Part shown: positions 24,175 through 36,330 of the stretch, piece after piece
How the letters are laid out: each line of letters begins with the position of its first letter
How positions within the stretch are numbered: position 1 is the first letter of the stretch
Notes under the pieces: generated by a model
Database searches by the model: none
What the model was told of the DNA's origin: nothing
Seen by the model: only the letters and a program-made list of their open reading frames with translations
Assembly: GCA_028564925.1 (NCBI GenBank)
Contig: CM053031.1
Span: 100,242,888-100,306,887 of the forward strand
Length of the DNA: 64,000 nt
Source: Lithobates sylvaticus
Lineage: Eukaryota > Chordata > Amphibia > Anura > Ranidae
Direction of reading: 5' to 3'
Translations under genes and position numbers: made by a program

Positions 24175-25477
24175 ACCGTACCAGGCCACATGCCCTCAAC
24201 ATTGGGAGGATGCTTTGGGGGTCTAAGACCCCCAAAGCATCTTGTCCCCATGTTGATGAGGACAAGGGCCTCATCCCCACAACCGTGCCCGGTGGTTGTG
24301 GGGGTCTGCGGGCGGGGGCTTATCGGAATCTGGAAGCCCCCTTTAACAAGGGGACCCCCAGATCCCGGCCCCCCCTGTGTGAAATGGTAAGGGGGTACAA
24401 AAGCCCCTACCATTTCACCAAAAAAGTGTCAAAAATGGTAAAAATGACAGGAGACGGTCTTTGACAATTCCTTTATTAAAATCTTCTTTCTTCTTTCTTC
24501 TGGTCTTCCTTTCTTCATCTTCTCCTTCCGGCATCTTCTTCTTCCATCTTCTTCTTCCTCCAATCCGCTTCTTCTTGGCCTTCTCGTCCAGCATCGGTGT
24601 CTCTTCTGGGCCGCTCCGCGCAATGGGAGGCTCCCGCTGGGTGAGGCTTCTCTTCGGTATCTTCTTCCACGGCATTTCTTTTACAGTTCTTTTACAACGG
24701 AGGGCGGGGCCACCTGGTAACCCCGCCCCCCTCTGACGCATGGGAACGTCATGGGGACTTCCCTATGGCTTTCCCCGTGACGTGGGGAAAGCCATAGGGA
24801 ACTCCCCATGACGTCCCCATGCGTCAGAGGGGGGGTTACCAGGTGGCCCCGCCCTCCGTTATAAAAGAACTGTCAGCCCAAGTGAAGCCTCACACACCGG
24901 GAGCCTCCCATTGCGAGGAGTGGCCCAAGAAGAGGCCGACGCCCTGGAAGAAGATACCGGAGAGAAGCCTCAGAGACCGACGCCGTGGAAGAAGATACCG
25001 AAGAGAAGACTCACCCAGCGGGAGCCTCCCATTGCGCGGAGCGGCCCAGAAGAGACACCGATGCTGGACGAGAAGGCCAAGAAGAAGCGGATCGGAGGAA
25101 GAAGAAGATGGAAGAAGAAGATGCCGGAAGGAGAAGATGAAGAAAGGAAGACCAGAAGAAAGAAGATTTTAATAAAGGAATTGTCAAAGACCGTCTCCTG
25201 TCATTTTTACCATTTTTGACACTTTTTTGGTGAAATGGTAGGAGTACTTTTGTACCCCCTTACCATTTCACACAGGGGGGGCGGGATCTGGGGGTCCCCT
25301 TGTTAAAGGGGGCTTCCAGATTCCGATATACCCCCCGCCCGCAGACCCCCACAACCACCGGGCACGGTTGTGGGGATGAGGCCCTTGTCCTCATCAACAT
25401 GGGGACAAGATGCTTTGGGGGTCTTAGACCCCCAAAGCATCCTCCCAATGTTGAGGGCATGTGGCCTGGTACGGTTC
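24175..25477. repeat. Near-perfect palindrome (foldback arms)
   Basis: Arms of about 600-690 bp centred near 24,783. The centre reads gggaaagccatagggaa opposite ttccctatggctttcccc. The right arm has an extra internal duplication of the gaagaagatacc segment near 24,950-25,005. Right arm: TATA-like ttataaaag at about 24,859 and AATAAA at 25,171. Arg/Glu/Lys-rich frames across the arms reflect GAAGAA-rich DNA and are not called as genes. Confidence 0.85.
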
Positions 25478-27040
25478 CCATTGCTACAGTGATCATTTTA
25501 TCTTAATGTGAGACTAATGACATTATAGTGACATCCTCAAAGTTATAACTTCCTCCTACAACAGTCACTCCCAACTACAATACCAGGTACTATTGATGCA
25601 TTAAGTCTAAAAATATATATTTTTTAACTACAGAAAAAGGGACAATTGAATATAAACTGAGAAACTTTAGCCATGCTTGAAAATCTTTTTAGTCAATCTT
25701 GCACTAAAAATCCAATCTGCCACAAACTGTTTTTTTTTTTTGTGATACACTTCGTAATATTGCTTAGTGTATGCGTGGTCTTACATGCTGACTGATACAG
25801 ATAATTCACAAGGCCAGCTATGCTTCAAGATAATCCTTTTCCATTTTATTTAGAACTGCATCTTAGAAGACATAGACCACTGGTTGCTAGCAGATTTTCA
25901 AGAGACCACATCAAATACTTAGGTTGCCCATGAATGACTTTGAGAAAGCAATGAAAATAAAAAGCGTCTGCACCGGGTCTCTCCTTGTGCTTTATGTTTG
26001 GTTATATCTATAAAGCTTCTGTGCCTTTACAGAGGGTCGGACTTTTCATTTTCCTTGTTTATGTCCCTTGCACAATCCCTCAAAGAAAATTAACTATCAG
26101 CTTCTGTAATACAGTCAATAAATTATTTTTCAATGGGAAGAAGAATATATTTGGTGTCTGAGACCTGAGGTGTATGGACGTAATATGTGCTCTATATATT
26201 AAGACTTAGCGCGTTTTTTCTGCAAGGGTTCAGCATGTGAAATATAACACGGGAGACTGATTACCTTAACCTAAAGCCCCACAGTACGTGCCTCTCTACT
26301 CCTTCTAAAAATATATGTCCTTTTGGTGTCATTCAAATATACACCTTATCTACAACACACTTTCGTTGGCTGACAGGCGTTTCCATACGTCTGGGTTCCT
26401 GCTTGCAAACATCAGCGATATGAGTGGGGGAAGGGGGCTCCTGTTCCATTTCAATTAAAGTGTAACTCAGCTTCTGGATATATTTTTAGTAATAATGCAA
26501 TGGTTTCATCAGTATACTTGAGTTGGTGGTTCATCTTCATTTATTTTAAATAAAGTGAACCTGTACTCCATTGTAAAGTTTTAAAAGTCCTATAAGCAGA
26601 TATCATTGCAGACAAATACGTCAATGATTTTCTATGTTACTATATTTTCTCAACTTTTTTTTCTGCCTTTAGAATGCAATGGCTTCCCTTATACCAGCCA
26701 TTGAAGGTGTACATATTTTCCAGTTACAATGCATTATGGAACGGAAGAATTGAATGTTTTTTAAAGCTCAACTTCAACCTCGTGCATGCTCTCACTTAAC
26801 ACTGTCCTTCCTGTACCACATGACCAGGCCATAGATCTCTGTAGTGCCAGTCTGCTTCCAGTTGTGATGGGAGATATACTGCTAGGGAGGGAGCCAGAAC
26901 ACTGATTCCCTTGCTACTGGAGGACCTTTCACTTTGCCAAGTACCATGCTTAATGACTGGCTGCTTGCAGCTTGTTCCTTCAATTGGTTAGCCATAGCAA
27001 GTACACTTATCTTCCTTGTCTTGCCGAGTTAACCTTTTAT
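25478..27040. other. Single-copy non-coding DNA
   Basis: No gene recognised. Begins abruptly at the broken edge of the foldback element. Confidence 0.45.
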
Positions 27041-27044
27041 AGTA

Positions 27045-28305
27045 GTGTTACCTCATACCCCATTGTGATTTTACAGACCCAAGTTATTTGCAATATGCCA
27101 GAACCAACATGCACCCCTTTGAATATATAGCAACCTGGAGTTTAGGCAGGGTTGTTCCTCCTAAATTTACTTGCTAAGAATAATTATCCTGGGTGATAGT
27201 TAGAGATCTATTGATTTCTCCCTAAGTTTGGCCTTGTTGCACTTTTCTCTTCTACCACTAGGTGGCCGGGTACTTGGTGGTGCTAGATATGAGAAGGGCA
27301 GCGTAAGGTCAGGTTATGGATATATGGGGTATCTCAGCCAATGGGCAAAGGTTTTCTTGAATCCCTTGGCCTGCTGGGAGAGCCTATATATACGGGTGGA
27401 GTCAGGTGATCTATGTTCTGTGCCACCTGGATGGTTGTCTGAGTGGACGTGTGTTGTACTGCCCGGGCTGCTAGGTCGGAGATTGGGCCTATACCGGGCA
27501 CATCTGGCTGCTAGGCTGTCTGAGAGCCTATCCAGAAGCAAGAGGGCAGCGCAGGGTTGGGACTGCGGCTTGTAGTCCAACCAAAAGTGACGGTTCTGCC
27601 GAGGTAGAGGGGAAGCTGTCGCCAGTAAGAGACTATTTGCCTAATTACCAGGGACCACAGTGAGTAACTGAAGCAAGTACTGGAGCAGCATTCTCACCAA
27701 ATGGGGACGGTGAAGAATCGGGAAACTTCAGTGGGTATCAAGCCAGGGACCCAGCCAGCAGAGGTGACGCTTGCAGAGCAGCCTTGTGTGTCAAACCAGG
27801 GACCGAGTGGGCCAGCGGGCGGTGAAGCTCGAGAGGTATCTAGAGTGCCAAGCTAGGGACCCAGCAGAGAAGTGGAGGTGACACTTGAGGAAGATACCAC
27901 CGTGAAGATTGGAGGAGTTCAAGGGATTCAGTGACAGTGAATCAGTGGGTCTAGTGAGAGACTGGGTGCTTAGTGGGCTGAAGAACTACAAGGAGTGATT
28001 GTAGTGAAAGTGAAAGGACTGTTACGTTTGAGTTAGGAACTGTTAAGGACTGTTACCATAGGAGACAGCATTCCTGCACATGCAGATGTGGCATCTTGCT
28101 GGATGCCTTTCCCTGCATGACTGTCCTCCTATTGAAGTCTCAGAGTCTTCCAATTAATCTTGCCATTACCTAAGGGTGTCCTGGCCCTAACCCTCTCTCC
28201 CTCAAAATGTTTATTAAGAGAAATAAACTTTCTTTTTTCATTCAAGAAGTGTTTGGCGCCCAATAACTTTAACTACTCTGCACCCACCATGCCTAACAAC
28301 CCACT
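27045..28305 (+). mobile_element. LTR-like segment, solo-LTR candidate
   Basis: A stretch of about 1.25 kb with a TATA-like gcctatatatacggg near 27,385 and a late AATAAA near 28,223, starting with TG and ending near a CA. It is GC-richer than its flanks. No retroviral or retrotransposon coding sequence lies beside it in the window, so if it is an LTR it is a solo one. Family unknown, probably old; boundaries and flanking duplication could not be confirmed. Confidence 0.3.
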
Positions 28306-29921
28306 ACATACAGAATGATGTCAGCTATCCCTGGCCATGGAGTTCCTCATTAGATCAAAGAAGGCCTGGGACCTTGCTACAACTAACTTCAGACAAGGCT
28401 CATAACAGTTAAGATAATGTTTACTTTTGAAATTCAGCAGAACACAGAACAAACAATGTCCTTTCCCTGATTCAAACTAACATGGTGTGGTGGCCCAGGC
28501 ATACCTCCACGAGGAGAAAGTCCATATAGGCATTGTCCTTGACTTGGATGCTGTCTATGGCACACGGTATCTTCATGTCTTTTCCCTGACTCACTTGCTC
28601 AGCGGCAGAACTTCACGGCACTCTATGGCGAGCTCAGTTGTCCTCCTCTTTTTATATAACAGGTGGGCCCGCCAAAATCAAAAAGCACAGGCACTAAACT
28701 GGAAATGCTTAACTCTTTCCCCAGCCTGAGCCAGCTGCTGGAACTGCTTACATTTGTGTAAAAAAAAAAAAAGTCAAATTTACTAATTTATATAAATTTT
28801 TTAGATTTTATTCAACCCAGAAAAGAGTCACTTTTCCAGTTCCTGCTGTACAATGGAAAAGAATGGTCCCTGCAGAGTCAGTAGAAGTGTAATTAAATTG
28901 AATCTTTTGATACAAGGACAAGAATGTCTCTTAAACTGTCCAACCAATAGTACGATATGTGCTCACCTGTTCATGAGCTCAGGCAAGTCAGTTTGAAGGG
29001 TTTTCTTTTCATAATTTTCTGCAGCCAAATGGAGCAGTGCGGGAGCAAGGAAAGATGAATACATGCTGTAGTGGGGAAGAGGGGAAGCTAACTGAAAATT
29101 TTCCTTGGTTTATTTTAAATTTTGCAGCTCAGGGTAAAGCAAAGGTAGGATTTCACAAGTTCTTCTGGCAAATGCCATAGTTGCAGGGTGTCAGAACAAA
29201 GTTGAGAAACCAACTAACCAACTAGTAGATACAATAACTAATACATATAAAACTAATTAGCCTATGTAGTTGTAGCTAAACTAAATGGATATGTTAAATT
29301 TCAAATGGTATGCTTTATTTGTTATATACACAAGATGTTACGAGAAGGGTATCTTTTTTTGAAAACCCTAGTATTAGCGTTGTGGGAGGCCTGCACGCAT
29401 GCTGTTCTCCCACCATAGAGTTTCAAGTCTTTATACTTGGTGCATTGATTGGAAATCTCTTGGCAAAAGAGGTTCTATTATTAGTTTTAGATAAAAAAAA
29501 CTAATTTTTAAAGCTCACTACTGCTCCTATAACATAACAGCAGCAGTGGCATACATAAACAACGCTAGCTTTTAACCAAAATGTATCTCTTTACTAAATT
29601 AAACCTAATTATGACACACTAGAGCTCATCTACTAAAGCAAATGAGCAAGAGCAAGGATTAATTGTTACAGAATGCTTGCATTTGCATGCGCGTGCAGCT
29701 GTCTGTGCACATAGCGACTGTGATCCTTGAACTTATTTAGCTCACTATACACTGATGTTCAATGCATTTGGTGTGGTCCTATTTTGTTATGCACATTTGA
29801 AATAATGTTTCTATTGTACCTTCTGCTCCTATCGTGTACACCATAGAATGAAACGGCAACATTTTACTTATTACATTCAAAAAGAATATAGCTGGCTCGC
29901 TAAAAGAAAAAAAAACAAATT
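28306..29921. other. Single-copy non-coding DNA
   Basis: No gene or transposon recognised. Short A and T runs only. Confidence 0.45.
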
Positions 29922-30487
29922 AGTATATATACTCGCGTATAAGTCAACTTTTTCAGCACATTTTTTATGCTGAAAAAGCCCCCCTTCGGCTTATACCCAA
30001 GTGAGGGTCTCGAGTAAGGGTGCAGCCTCACTGTGCCCATCTGCATCTGTACCTTTGATAACCAAACCAGCGGGTGTCTCCCGCTGTGTCATGCAGTCTG
30101 TTCGGCGGCTGTCCACTATAACAAAGCCGCACCTCCTCCTCGCCCGTGATAGACGGAACACTGATACAATGCTGGGAAACTGAATCAGTGTTCTGTCTAT
30201 CATTGACGAGGAGGAGAGGCTTTGTTACAATGGACGGCCGCCGAACAGACTGCATCACCCAGCAGGAGACACCTGCTGTTTTGGTTATCAAAGGTACAGC
30301 TGCAGATGGGCACAGTGAGGCTGCAGATGGGCACAGTGAGGCTGCAGATGGGCATTGTTTACCCAGTAGCTGATGCATTTCCCACCCCAGGCTTATTCCC
30401 GAGTCAATACGTTTTCCCAGTTTTTTGTGGTAAAATTAGGTGCCTCGGCTTATATACGGGTCGGCTTATACTCGAGTATATACAGTA
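29922..30487. mobile_element. MITE with TATACTCGAGTATAAGCC ends, second copy
   Basis: Ends tatatactcgcgtataagtc and ggcttatactcgagtatata match the element at 6,018-6,640, as do cagcacattttt and gtggtaaaattaggtgcc. Unlike the first copy its interior is an inverted repeat centred near 30,175, with arms that include ctgtgcccatctgca on the left and the inverse on the right. It also has three tandem ctgcagatgggcacagtgag units at about 30,300-30,350. Non-coding. Confidence 0.75.
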
Positions 30488-30635
30488 CACCAAGCTGGTG
30501 TGTAAAACAAACTCTGCACACTATGCTGTGGTATGAAAAAAAAAACAGGACATGAAAGGGTATTTTACAATGGAACCTCTATTACAAGTACCATTATATG
30601 TAAATTTGTGAAATCCAATTTTCCCAGAAAGACCT

Positions 30636-31466
30636 GCGCTATTTTACAATAAATATATACAATCCTATTCTCAGATGCTGTAACAAAGGTGCCTAGACAT
30701 CCCAGAAGGATATATTTACAGGAACCCCAAGACCAGGGTACAGCACTGCAGAAACAATAAAACTATAATAATAAACATATCAAAAACTCGAAAGTGGTTG
30801 AGTGCTCCAGTCCCGCCTGGATAACGTCATATCTGCAATTTGGAGTGCACGCCGAGCATAAAAAGAATGGTGCTTCCTGGTTGTAAAGCGTTCTTGTATA
30901 TTTCAAATGTAAGTGCACTGGCTTTTAAAATTTGAATGAAGAAAGCGGTATTCCATGATGAGAGCCTTTCTATCCTTTCTCTCTGCCACTGTCATGTAAT
31001 TTGAGCTGAAATATGAGTTGCTGAAGCTGGGAAGAGAATTATGATTGAATACTGATTGGAGCCTTGGTCATATTCATATATGGCACATTTTGACCCATTT
31101 GTTCAAACAAGGAGTCAACTCCTTCTGGTGAGTGTGGTGTGGAAGAGAAGATCACGCTTTTGAGGGGCTAATTAAGCACTTAAGTGGAAGATACAATATG
31201 AATAAATCCCAAATGTTGCACTAAAGACAAGGTCTTTTGGAGTCGCACACTTTTGCACAGTTTGGACTTTTTATCATATAAATATTTGGACTGATTAGAG
31301 CACTCAACTATTTTAGAGTTTTTGAAGTGTTTATTATTATAGTTTTATTGTTTCTACATTGCTGTATCCTGGTCTTGGGGTTGCTGTAAATATCCTTCTG
31401 GGGTGTCTAGGCACCTTGTAACAGCAGCTGAGAATAGGATTGTATATATTTATTATAAAATGGCGC
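30636..31466. mobile_element. Foldback element with 170-bp inverted arms
   Basis: The left arm from gcgctattttacaataaata to about 30,810 (ending gagtgctcc) pairs with 31,290-31,466, which ends in tattataaaatggcgc. The arms include aataaaactataataataaa, ccaagaccagg and tgtctaggcacc, each found in inverse on the other side. The 480-bp centre includes ggtgagtgtggtgtgg, resembling the repeat at 59.09 kb. No transposase; superfamily not determined. Confidence 0.75.
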
Positions 31467-32669
31467 ATGGTACCCTGGTTTTTGGGTTTCTGTAAATAAA
31501 TGTAAATTTGCACACCAACCGGTACTTGAACCTCTGCACATGTGCACACTTTCTTTCTAGAAGAAAAGGCTCACACGTACAAATACAGGAGTGAATCTCC
31601 CCTTTAATCACTGACAGGAATAAACACTCTATCCTATTCTAAAAAAAAAAAAAGTTTTGCCTAGTTATACATTTATGATAGCTGTGCTCACTTGATGCGG
31701 TTTTATTTTTACATGGTATGCCTATTTTAATGCTAACAGAGAGCCATAAAAAAAATGGAGAACCCGCAATCTTATTTTAGGCATGCCATAGCTTAGCTGG
31801 TATACGTTTGGATGCTGAAATGTTCATGCCATAGCCAATCACACTGGATAAGAAGATCAACATGCATACAATATAGCCTGTGTGCAGGCATCCATACACA
31901 TAGCAGGCACATACAGTAATAAATTTCATGAGCACGTGTTTTGCTTGTTGGAGCATGATGGGTGCAAAGGCATGAGTGCATGTTCTCAAGCAAATTAGGC
32001 CTACTCATATGAACATTTTTGCATTATGTTATACTGCAGTTTAATGTGGCACGTCCAATGCATGTTTTTTCAACATCCAAAGATAGAATCTCGTCATGGC
32101 TAAAAGCAGAAAGTGAACATACTCTGTCCCTTTTTCCAGCTGATTATCTTGAAATAATTACGGTAATCGAAGAACAAGTACACCACAGTCCTAAAAATCC
32201 ACAGAGGACCTTGAAGCCCCCATGTGTACCCACATCCCCTGCACTTTCATAAAAGTTAAGGGAAAAAAGGAATTTAATTAAGATCTGGTTTGACTCAGAT
32301 TGGCAGACAGATAATGTAACACTCAGAAGCACAGATGGAAAGTGCTTTAAAAATTACATTCTTACTAAACACCTGAACGTAATTAATCGGCCGAATGATG
32401 GCAATCTTAAGTGTACACACTCCACTTTCAGAAGATAAGGAGCTAAGTCAACATGGCTATTATTTACTCATGTGACATAAAAAAGATTTAGGACAAATAG
32501 ATTACATTATTTAGAAACAAAAGAAATTTTGACATAATTACAGTACTCACAGCACTATGCCAAAGGCCATTGCTTGAAATATGAAGTAAAAATCTTAATT
32601 CACAAATGTACTTTATATTGGTGTAAATATAACCAAATGTTTATCTCTCCTGCAGTATTAAACATACAT
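31467..32669. other. Single-copy non-coding DNA
   Basis: No gene recognised. The 32,340-32,450 part contains cgtaattaatcggcc and is repeat-free. Confidence 0.4.
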
Positions 32670-33000
32670 TTTGGTGTGAGGTTCCCCTCAAAATCCATAC
32701 CAGACCAATCCACAGCTTTGTTTTTGGGCCCCTAAAAATCTGTACCAGATCCGAAAAGGCCTAATATGGATTGGGGAGGGGGACCCCGTGCCATTTTAGT
32801 CATCCGTTGTTGAGGACACGGCGAACGGCTTCCTGGCCAGCTCCTTAAAAAAATGGCTAATGTTAAAGACGCCAGTGGCCGCTAGCTCCAAAAATTTGCA
32901 TCTGAACCGGATCTAAAATCTCAGCTGAACAGCTGCTTAGGAAATTCGCAGTGAAAACAAAGGGAAAATTTGCACTGGACGTGTGTGAACCTAGCCTAAA
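32670..33000. repeat. Fragment of the foldback arm repeat
   Basis: Contains ggttcccctcaaaatccata and ccagacc, plus gggggaccccgtgccatttt, all characteristic of the arms at 24.0 and 61.3-62.9 kb. The right edge gtgtgaacctagcctaa is a common MITE-like end. Too short to classify further. Confidence 0.55.
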
Positions 33001-33265
33001 GGCTATTATCACTCACAATTCACGTAGCATTTACTCTAGTGGAAAAAAACAAACGTTACCACTTTTTATCATCAGGAACAGGAATATACTTAGGAATATA
33101 CTGAACCAGTTTGTTGGCATAAAGAAACATTAAGTGTATTATTAAATAAGTGGATTATTAATGTATACAGTATGTCAAGCCAATAACTTTTTTTTTCTTT
33201 CTAGTTTTGGATGGTTCGGATGAAGATAACACTCCTGTCAAGTTTTAACCACGTTATTAGAGAGA

Positions 33266-33600
33266 TTAAGGCCCTTTTCAAGCAGTCGTTCTGATCAGGT
33301 CAACCTGTTTTTCATTCCTATGGACAGGTGGGTGTAAACAAACTTGTGCCTATTTACTCCCACCTACCTCCAGGTCCACCCCCTAAAAAACAGAGGGGAA
33401 TCCGGGGCAGAGCGGATCAGAGGGCAGTTGGGTGTAAACAGAAAGCAGAGTCAGTTCACGCCCGGCCGTCCATAGAGCAGGGTCTGTCCATGTCCACTCT
33501 TCAGAAACTGAGTGGACTCGGATTTGTCATCTTCCTGCTCTGCTCCAATCAGCAGAGGATCTGTGAGCTGACTTCTTATCCTGTGGAGGTAACCTGTCAA
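33266..33600. repeat. MITE-like repeat
   Basis: Starts aaggcccttttcaagcagtc, resembling aaggcctctttcacaagggc at 45,028. GC-richer than the flanks, with no coding potential. Right end not resolved. Confidence 0.4.
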
Positions 33601-34243
33601 TAACCATAATCCATACAACATTATAAGCATGTATGTATAAACGATTAGTAAATAAATATACTGCAATGAAACTGTAATAGTAATAATACAAATAATTATA
33701 CTTATAACTAGTTATAGTTATTATCATTAAAGAATATGCACATCAACAGTACATACCACATACCTACAAAGGTCCCCTGGTCACAACTACCTAGTATGTG
33801 TTTTTTCAACCTAAAGCAAACCTTTGGTATCTCATAAAATATAAGCTGTCAGTGTTGGCTAACAGTTCATACATTTTTCATAGCAATTTCACCTGCAGCA
33901 TTGCCTAGAGCATCTCCCTTAGATTGCTCCATTTGTAATAATAAAGAAACGCTCCCTCCGCCCATCCCACAATGCAATGCCTGGGGCCTGAGTGACCTAT
34001 CAGCATTGCCTCGTGGAGGGGTGGCAGGCATGAGAAAGTCACTATTGCCATAGCCACTTTAAATTGTCAGTAGGAGGTGCTAGAGGGGGTATTGCTATGG
34101 AAAAATATGATCTGACAGCTTATGTTGTTATATGTAGTTTTTATCCAGTGAATTACCCACATTTGTAATGTTTTACTTGAGACAAATATTTGATGCTCAA
34201 AATGCCAAACAAGATTAACTGTAAAACAAAAAAATAACAAAAG
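33601..34243. other. Single-copy non-coding DNA
   Basis: No gene or transposon recognised. Confidence 0.4.
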
Positions 34244-34609
34244 GTAAAGTGATTGTAAAGGTTCTGATTTTTTTTCTTTTAAATAACAACCATGTCATAT
34301 ATACCTGCTCTGGCTTTCTTTTTGCATCCTGGTATGGTTTTGCACAGAACAGCCCAGATCCTTCTCTTTTCAGTTCCCCCGCCAGCATCCCAGGTCCCTC
34401 ATCCCTGATGAGTGCGTGCTCACTCCTGAGCCACCTCTGTGTGTCAATGAGACACACAAAGCGCATGTTGATTAACAGCAGTGGGAGCCACTACTCTGTC
34501 TCAGCCAATGAGAAGGCAGAGACTCGGAAGAGCGTCTACTCTCATGCACATCCCTGTGCATCCCTCCCTGAAGGAAAAAAACCTTCAGGCTTTAGAACCA
34601 CTTTAAAGT
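34244..34609. mobile_element. MITE, TTTAAAGTGGTTGTAAAG family (copy 1)
   Basis: Ends taaagtgattgtaaag and ctttagaaccactttaaag are inverse of one another. The interior has the family order: tacctgctc, tttgcacagaacagcc, then ggtccctcatccc and gccaatgagaaggcagag. Non-coding. Confidence 0.75.
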
Positions 34610-34815
34610 AATTTAAGTATTACCCTGAAAACCCATTCAAAATACTTGTGCACTTGTAACACACAAAATGCCAGCCTTTAATGTGCTAAGCTCCGTAAAG
34701 CTTAAATAACCTGTTATTTAAAAGAACAGGAAACCCAACGACTTGCATCCATGTTGGTAGTTGAATATCTAGTGGCTATAATGTGCAAGCAGTTAGTCAT
34801 GCAAAGGGCATAGGC

Positions 34816-35118
34816 TAAGGCTGGCCATATACGGTTTGAATCTCAGCCAGTTAAGCAGGAACCAGCCGAGATTCGAACCGTTAATGGGCAGGCTGAATGT
34901 ACCAAGTTGATTGATCGATCAACTTGGGTACAACCAGCCTGCCAGATTCTGTTGTGATTATTGCTAGCGGCTGCTATAGTGGGGATGGGAGAAGATAATG
35001 GCCCGGCAAGAGGGATTCCCACATCAGTATGTCTGTGTTGATGGGAGAATAGAGCTAATTTATTTTCTGCAACTACGGGTTTCAGGAAAGAAATTTGCTC
35101 TGTGTATGGACGGCCTTA
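34816..35118. mobile_element. MITE with AAGGCTGGCCATATACGG ends
   Basis: Left aaggctggccatatac and right gtatggacggcctta form an imperfect terminal inverted repeat. Inside, the hairpin caagttgattgatcgatcaa continues into cttg. Non-coding. Confidence 0.7.
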
Positions 35119-36330
35119 GTGTTCAGCAGTCTTAATTTATGGTTGTGGCTTCAAATATTTTTTAAATATTCATTTTTCAGCTATAAAGTTGTATTAGACA
35201 TACATACAATAGATACACATATTTGAGTATGTCATATCGCACCAAGTATAATACAGCAGTATTCGCTCCGCTGTTAAATCCAACCAACAAAAACACATGC
35301 ATGTATATCAGTAAAATGAGCACCACTTAAATCATATAGCAGTTGATGTTCAGAAATACATACAGGAATGCAGTACCAAGAATAGATCAATGAAAAGCAT
35401 AGCTGAGCCAGACCCTAGTAAAAAGATTAAGGAGGAGGAAAAACCCAACGTTACAGGGATGAAAGAACTCCCTTTCTCAAGAACCCCCTTCAAATCCCAC
35501 CTAGATCATTATCTGCATGGAGCGTGGAGCTTCATCCCATTTTATACTGTTTGGTGGGTTAATTGGCATTTTTTACAAATTGGTGTTGAAATTAGAGTAC
35601 ATGTGCCTTTAGGAAATAAGGACTGATGTCAATAGATCTTTGCATTCTATACAAAAAAAAAAAAAGTATATATACTGGAAATAAATATACAGTATGCTGA
35701 TTAACGCAAAGTTGTAATGTTTATGATTCATTTTTTTTTCCTTAGTTTAGAGAGGCAAAAACTAAAACTCTCTGACGATTGTACAATAGGTGGGAGACCT
35801 TACATAAATAGCATGGCAGGTAAAAAAAAACTCTGCCAGGTTTTTATTTTTAGGGAGATGGGGGTGAGGTGCTGGACACAGAGAGACAGTCATAAAAAGC
35901 ACAGTCATAAAAAGCAGGGGATTTCCTAATTTTGGAGAGAAATTCTTTTCATTCCTGGTATTTTTCTAATAGGAAAACACACAGGAAGTGTGGGGAAATT
36001 CTTAATAATGGGAACATAAACAAAAAATAAAAACATTCAATAAACAGAGCGCCAAACAATTGTCTCAAGAGTCCAAGATCCCCTGTTATAGTTATTGTTA
36101 TTATTAGTATTCATAATACCAGGATGCAAAAAGAATGCCAATACATTTCAGGGATCAAAAGTTCCCTTTCATCAGGGCTTGGACAATTCAGCAAAAAATG
36201 TGTCTACTGGGCTCAAAGCAAAAAAATTGTAGCTATTTATCTAGCAAAGGAGAGAAAATTAATATACGATTGTGAGTAATGAAGGATCCCCTACTCCGGC
36301 ATAGATGCATGCGCAATCACATGCAGGCAC
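35119..36330. other. Non-coding DNA
   Basis: No gene recognised. The part near 36,150 (gggatcaaaagttccc, ttcatcagggc) resembles the dyad regions of the ACGCGT-type repeats. Confidence 0.35.

Larger units (their letters stand above)
23286..25477. mobile_element. Truncated foldback element related to the 9.7-kb hAT
   Basis: Begins tagggttgagcgaacccgaa, a hAT-like end resembling but not equal to the tagggatgagccgaacaccc ends of the other two family members. The next module (about 23,540-23,770: acctgggtcctgcccc, aaacggccgttttttc, ctggggggtgtctatag) is the inverse of the tail of the elements ending at 55,238 and 63,552. A large palindrome follows (left arm about 23,906-24,780, right arm 24,787-25,477). 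The right arm stops at cctggtacggtt, so about 270 bp of arm and the whole right terminus are absent and no target duplication can be recognised. Confidence 0.8.

Noticed and set aside
24415-25219. Arg/Glu/Lys-rich reading frames of about 100-120 codons in the foldback arms
   Set aside because: They follow GAAGAA/TTCTTC-rich DNA in both arms and several frames, lack any known domain and are not consistent between copies.
27045-28305. Host promoter and gene start
   Set aside because: TATA-like and AATAAA signals within about 0.85 kb and no coding sequence fit an LTR-like repeat better than a gene.
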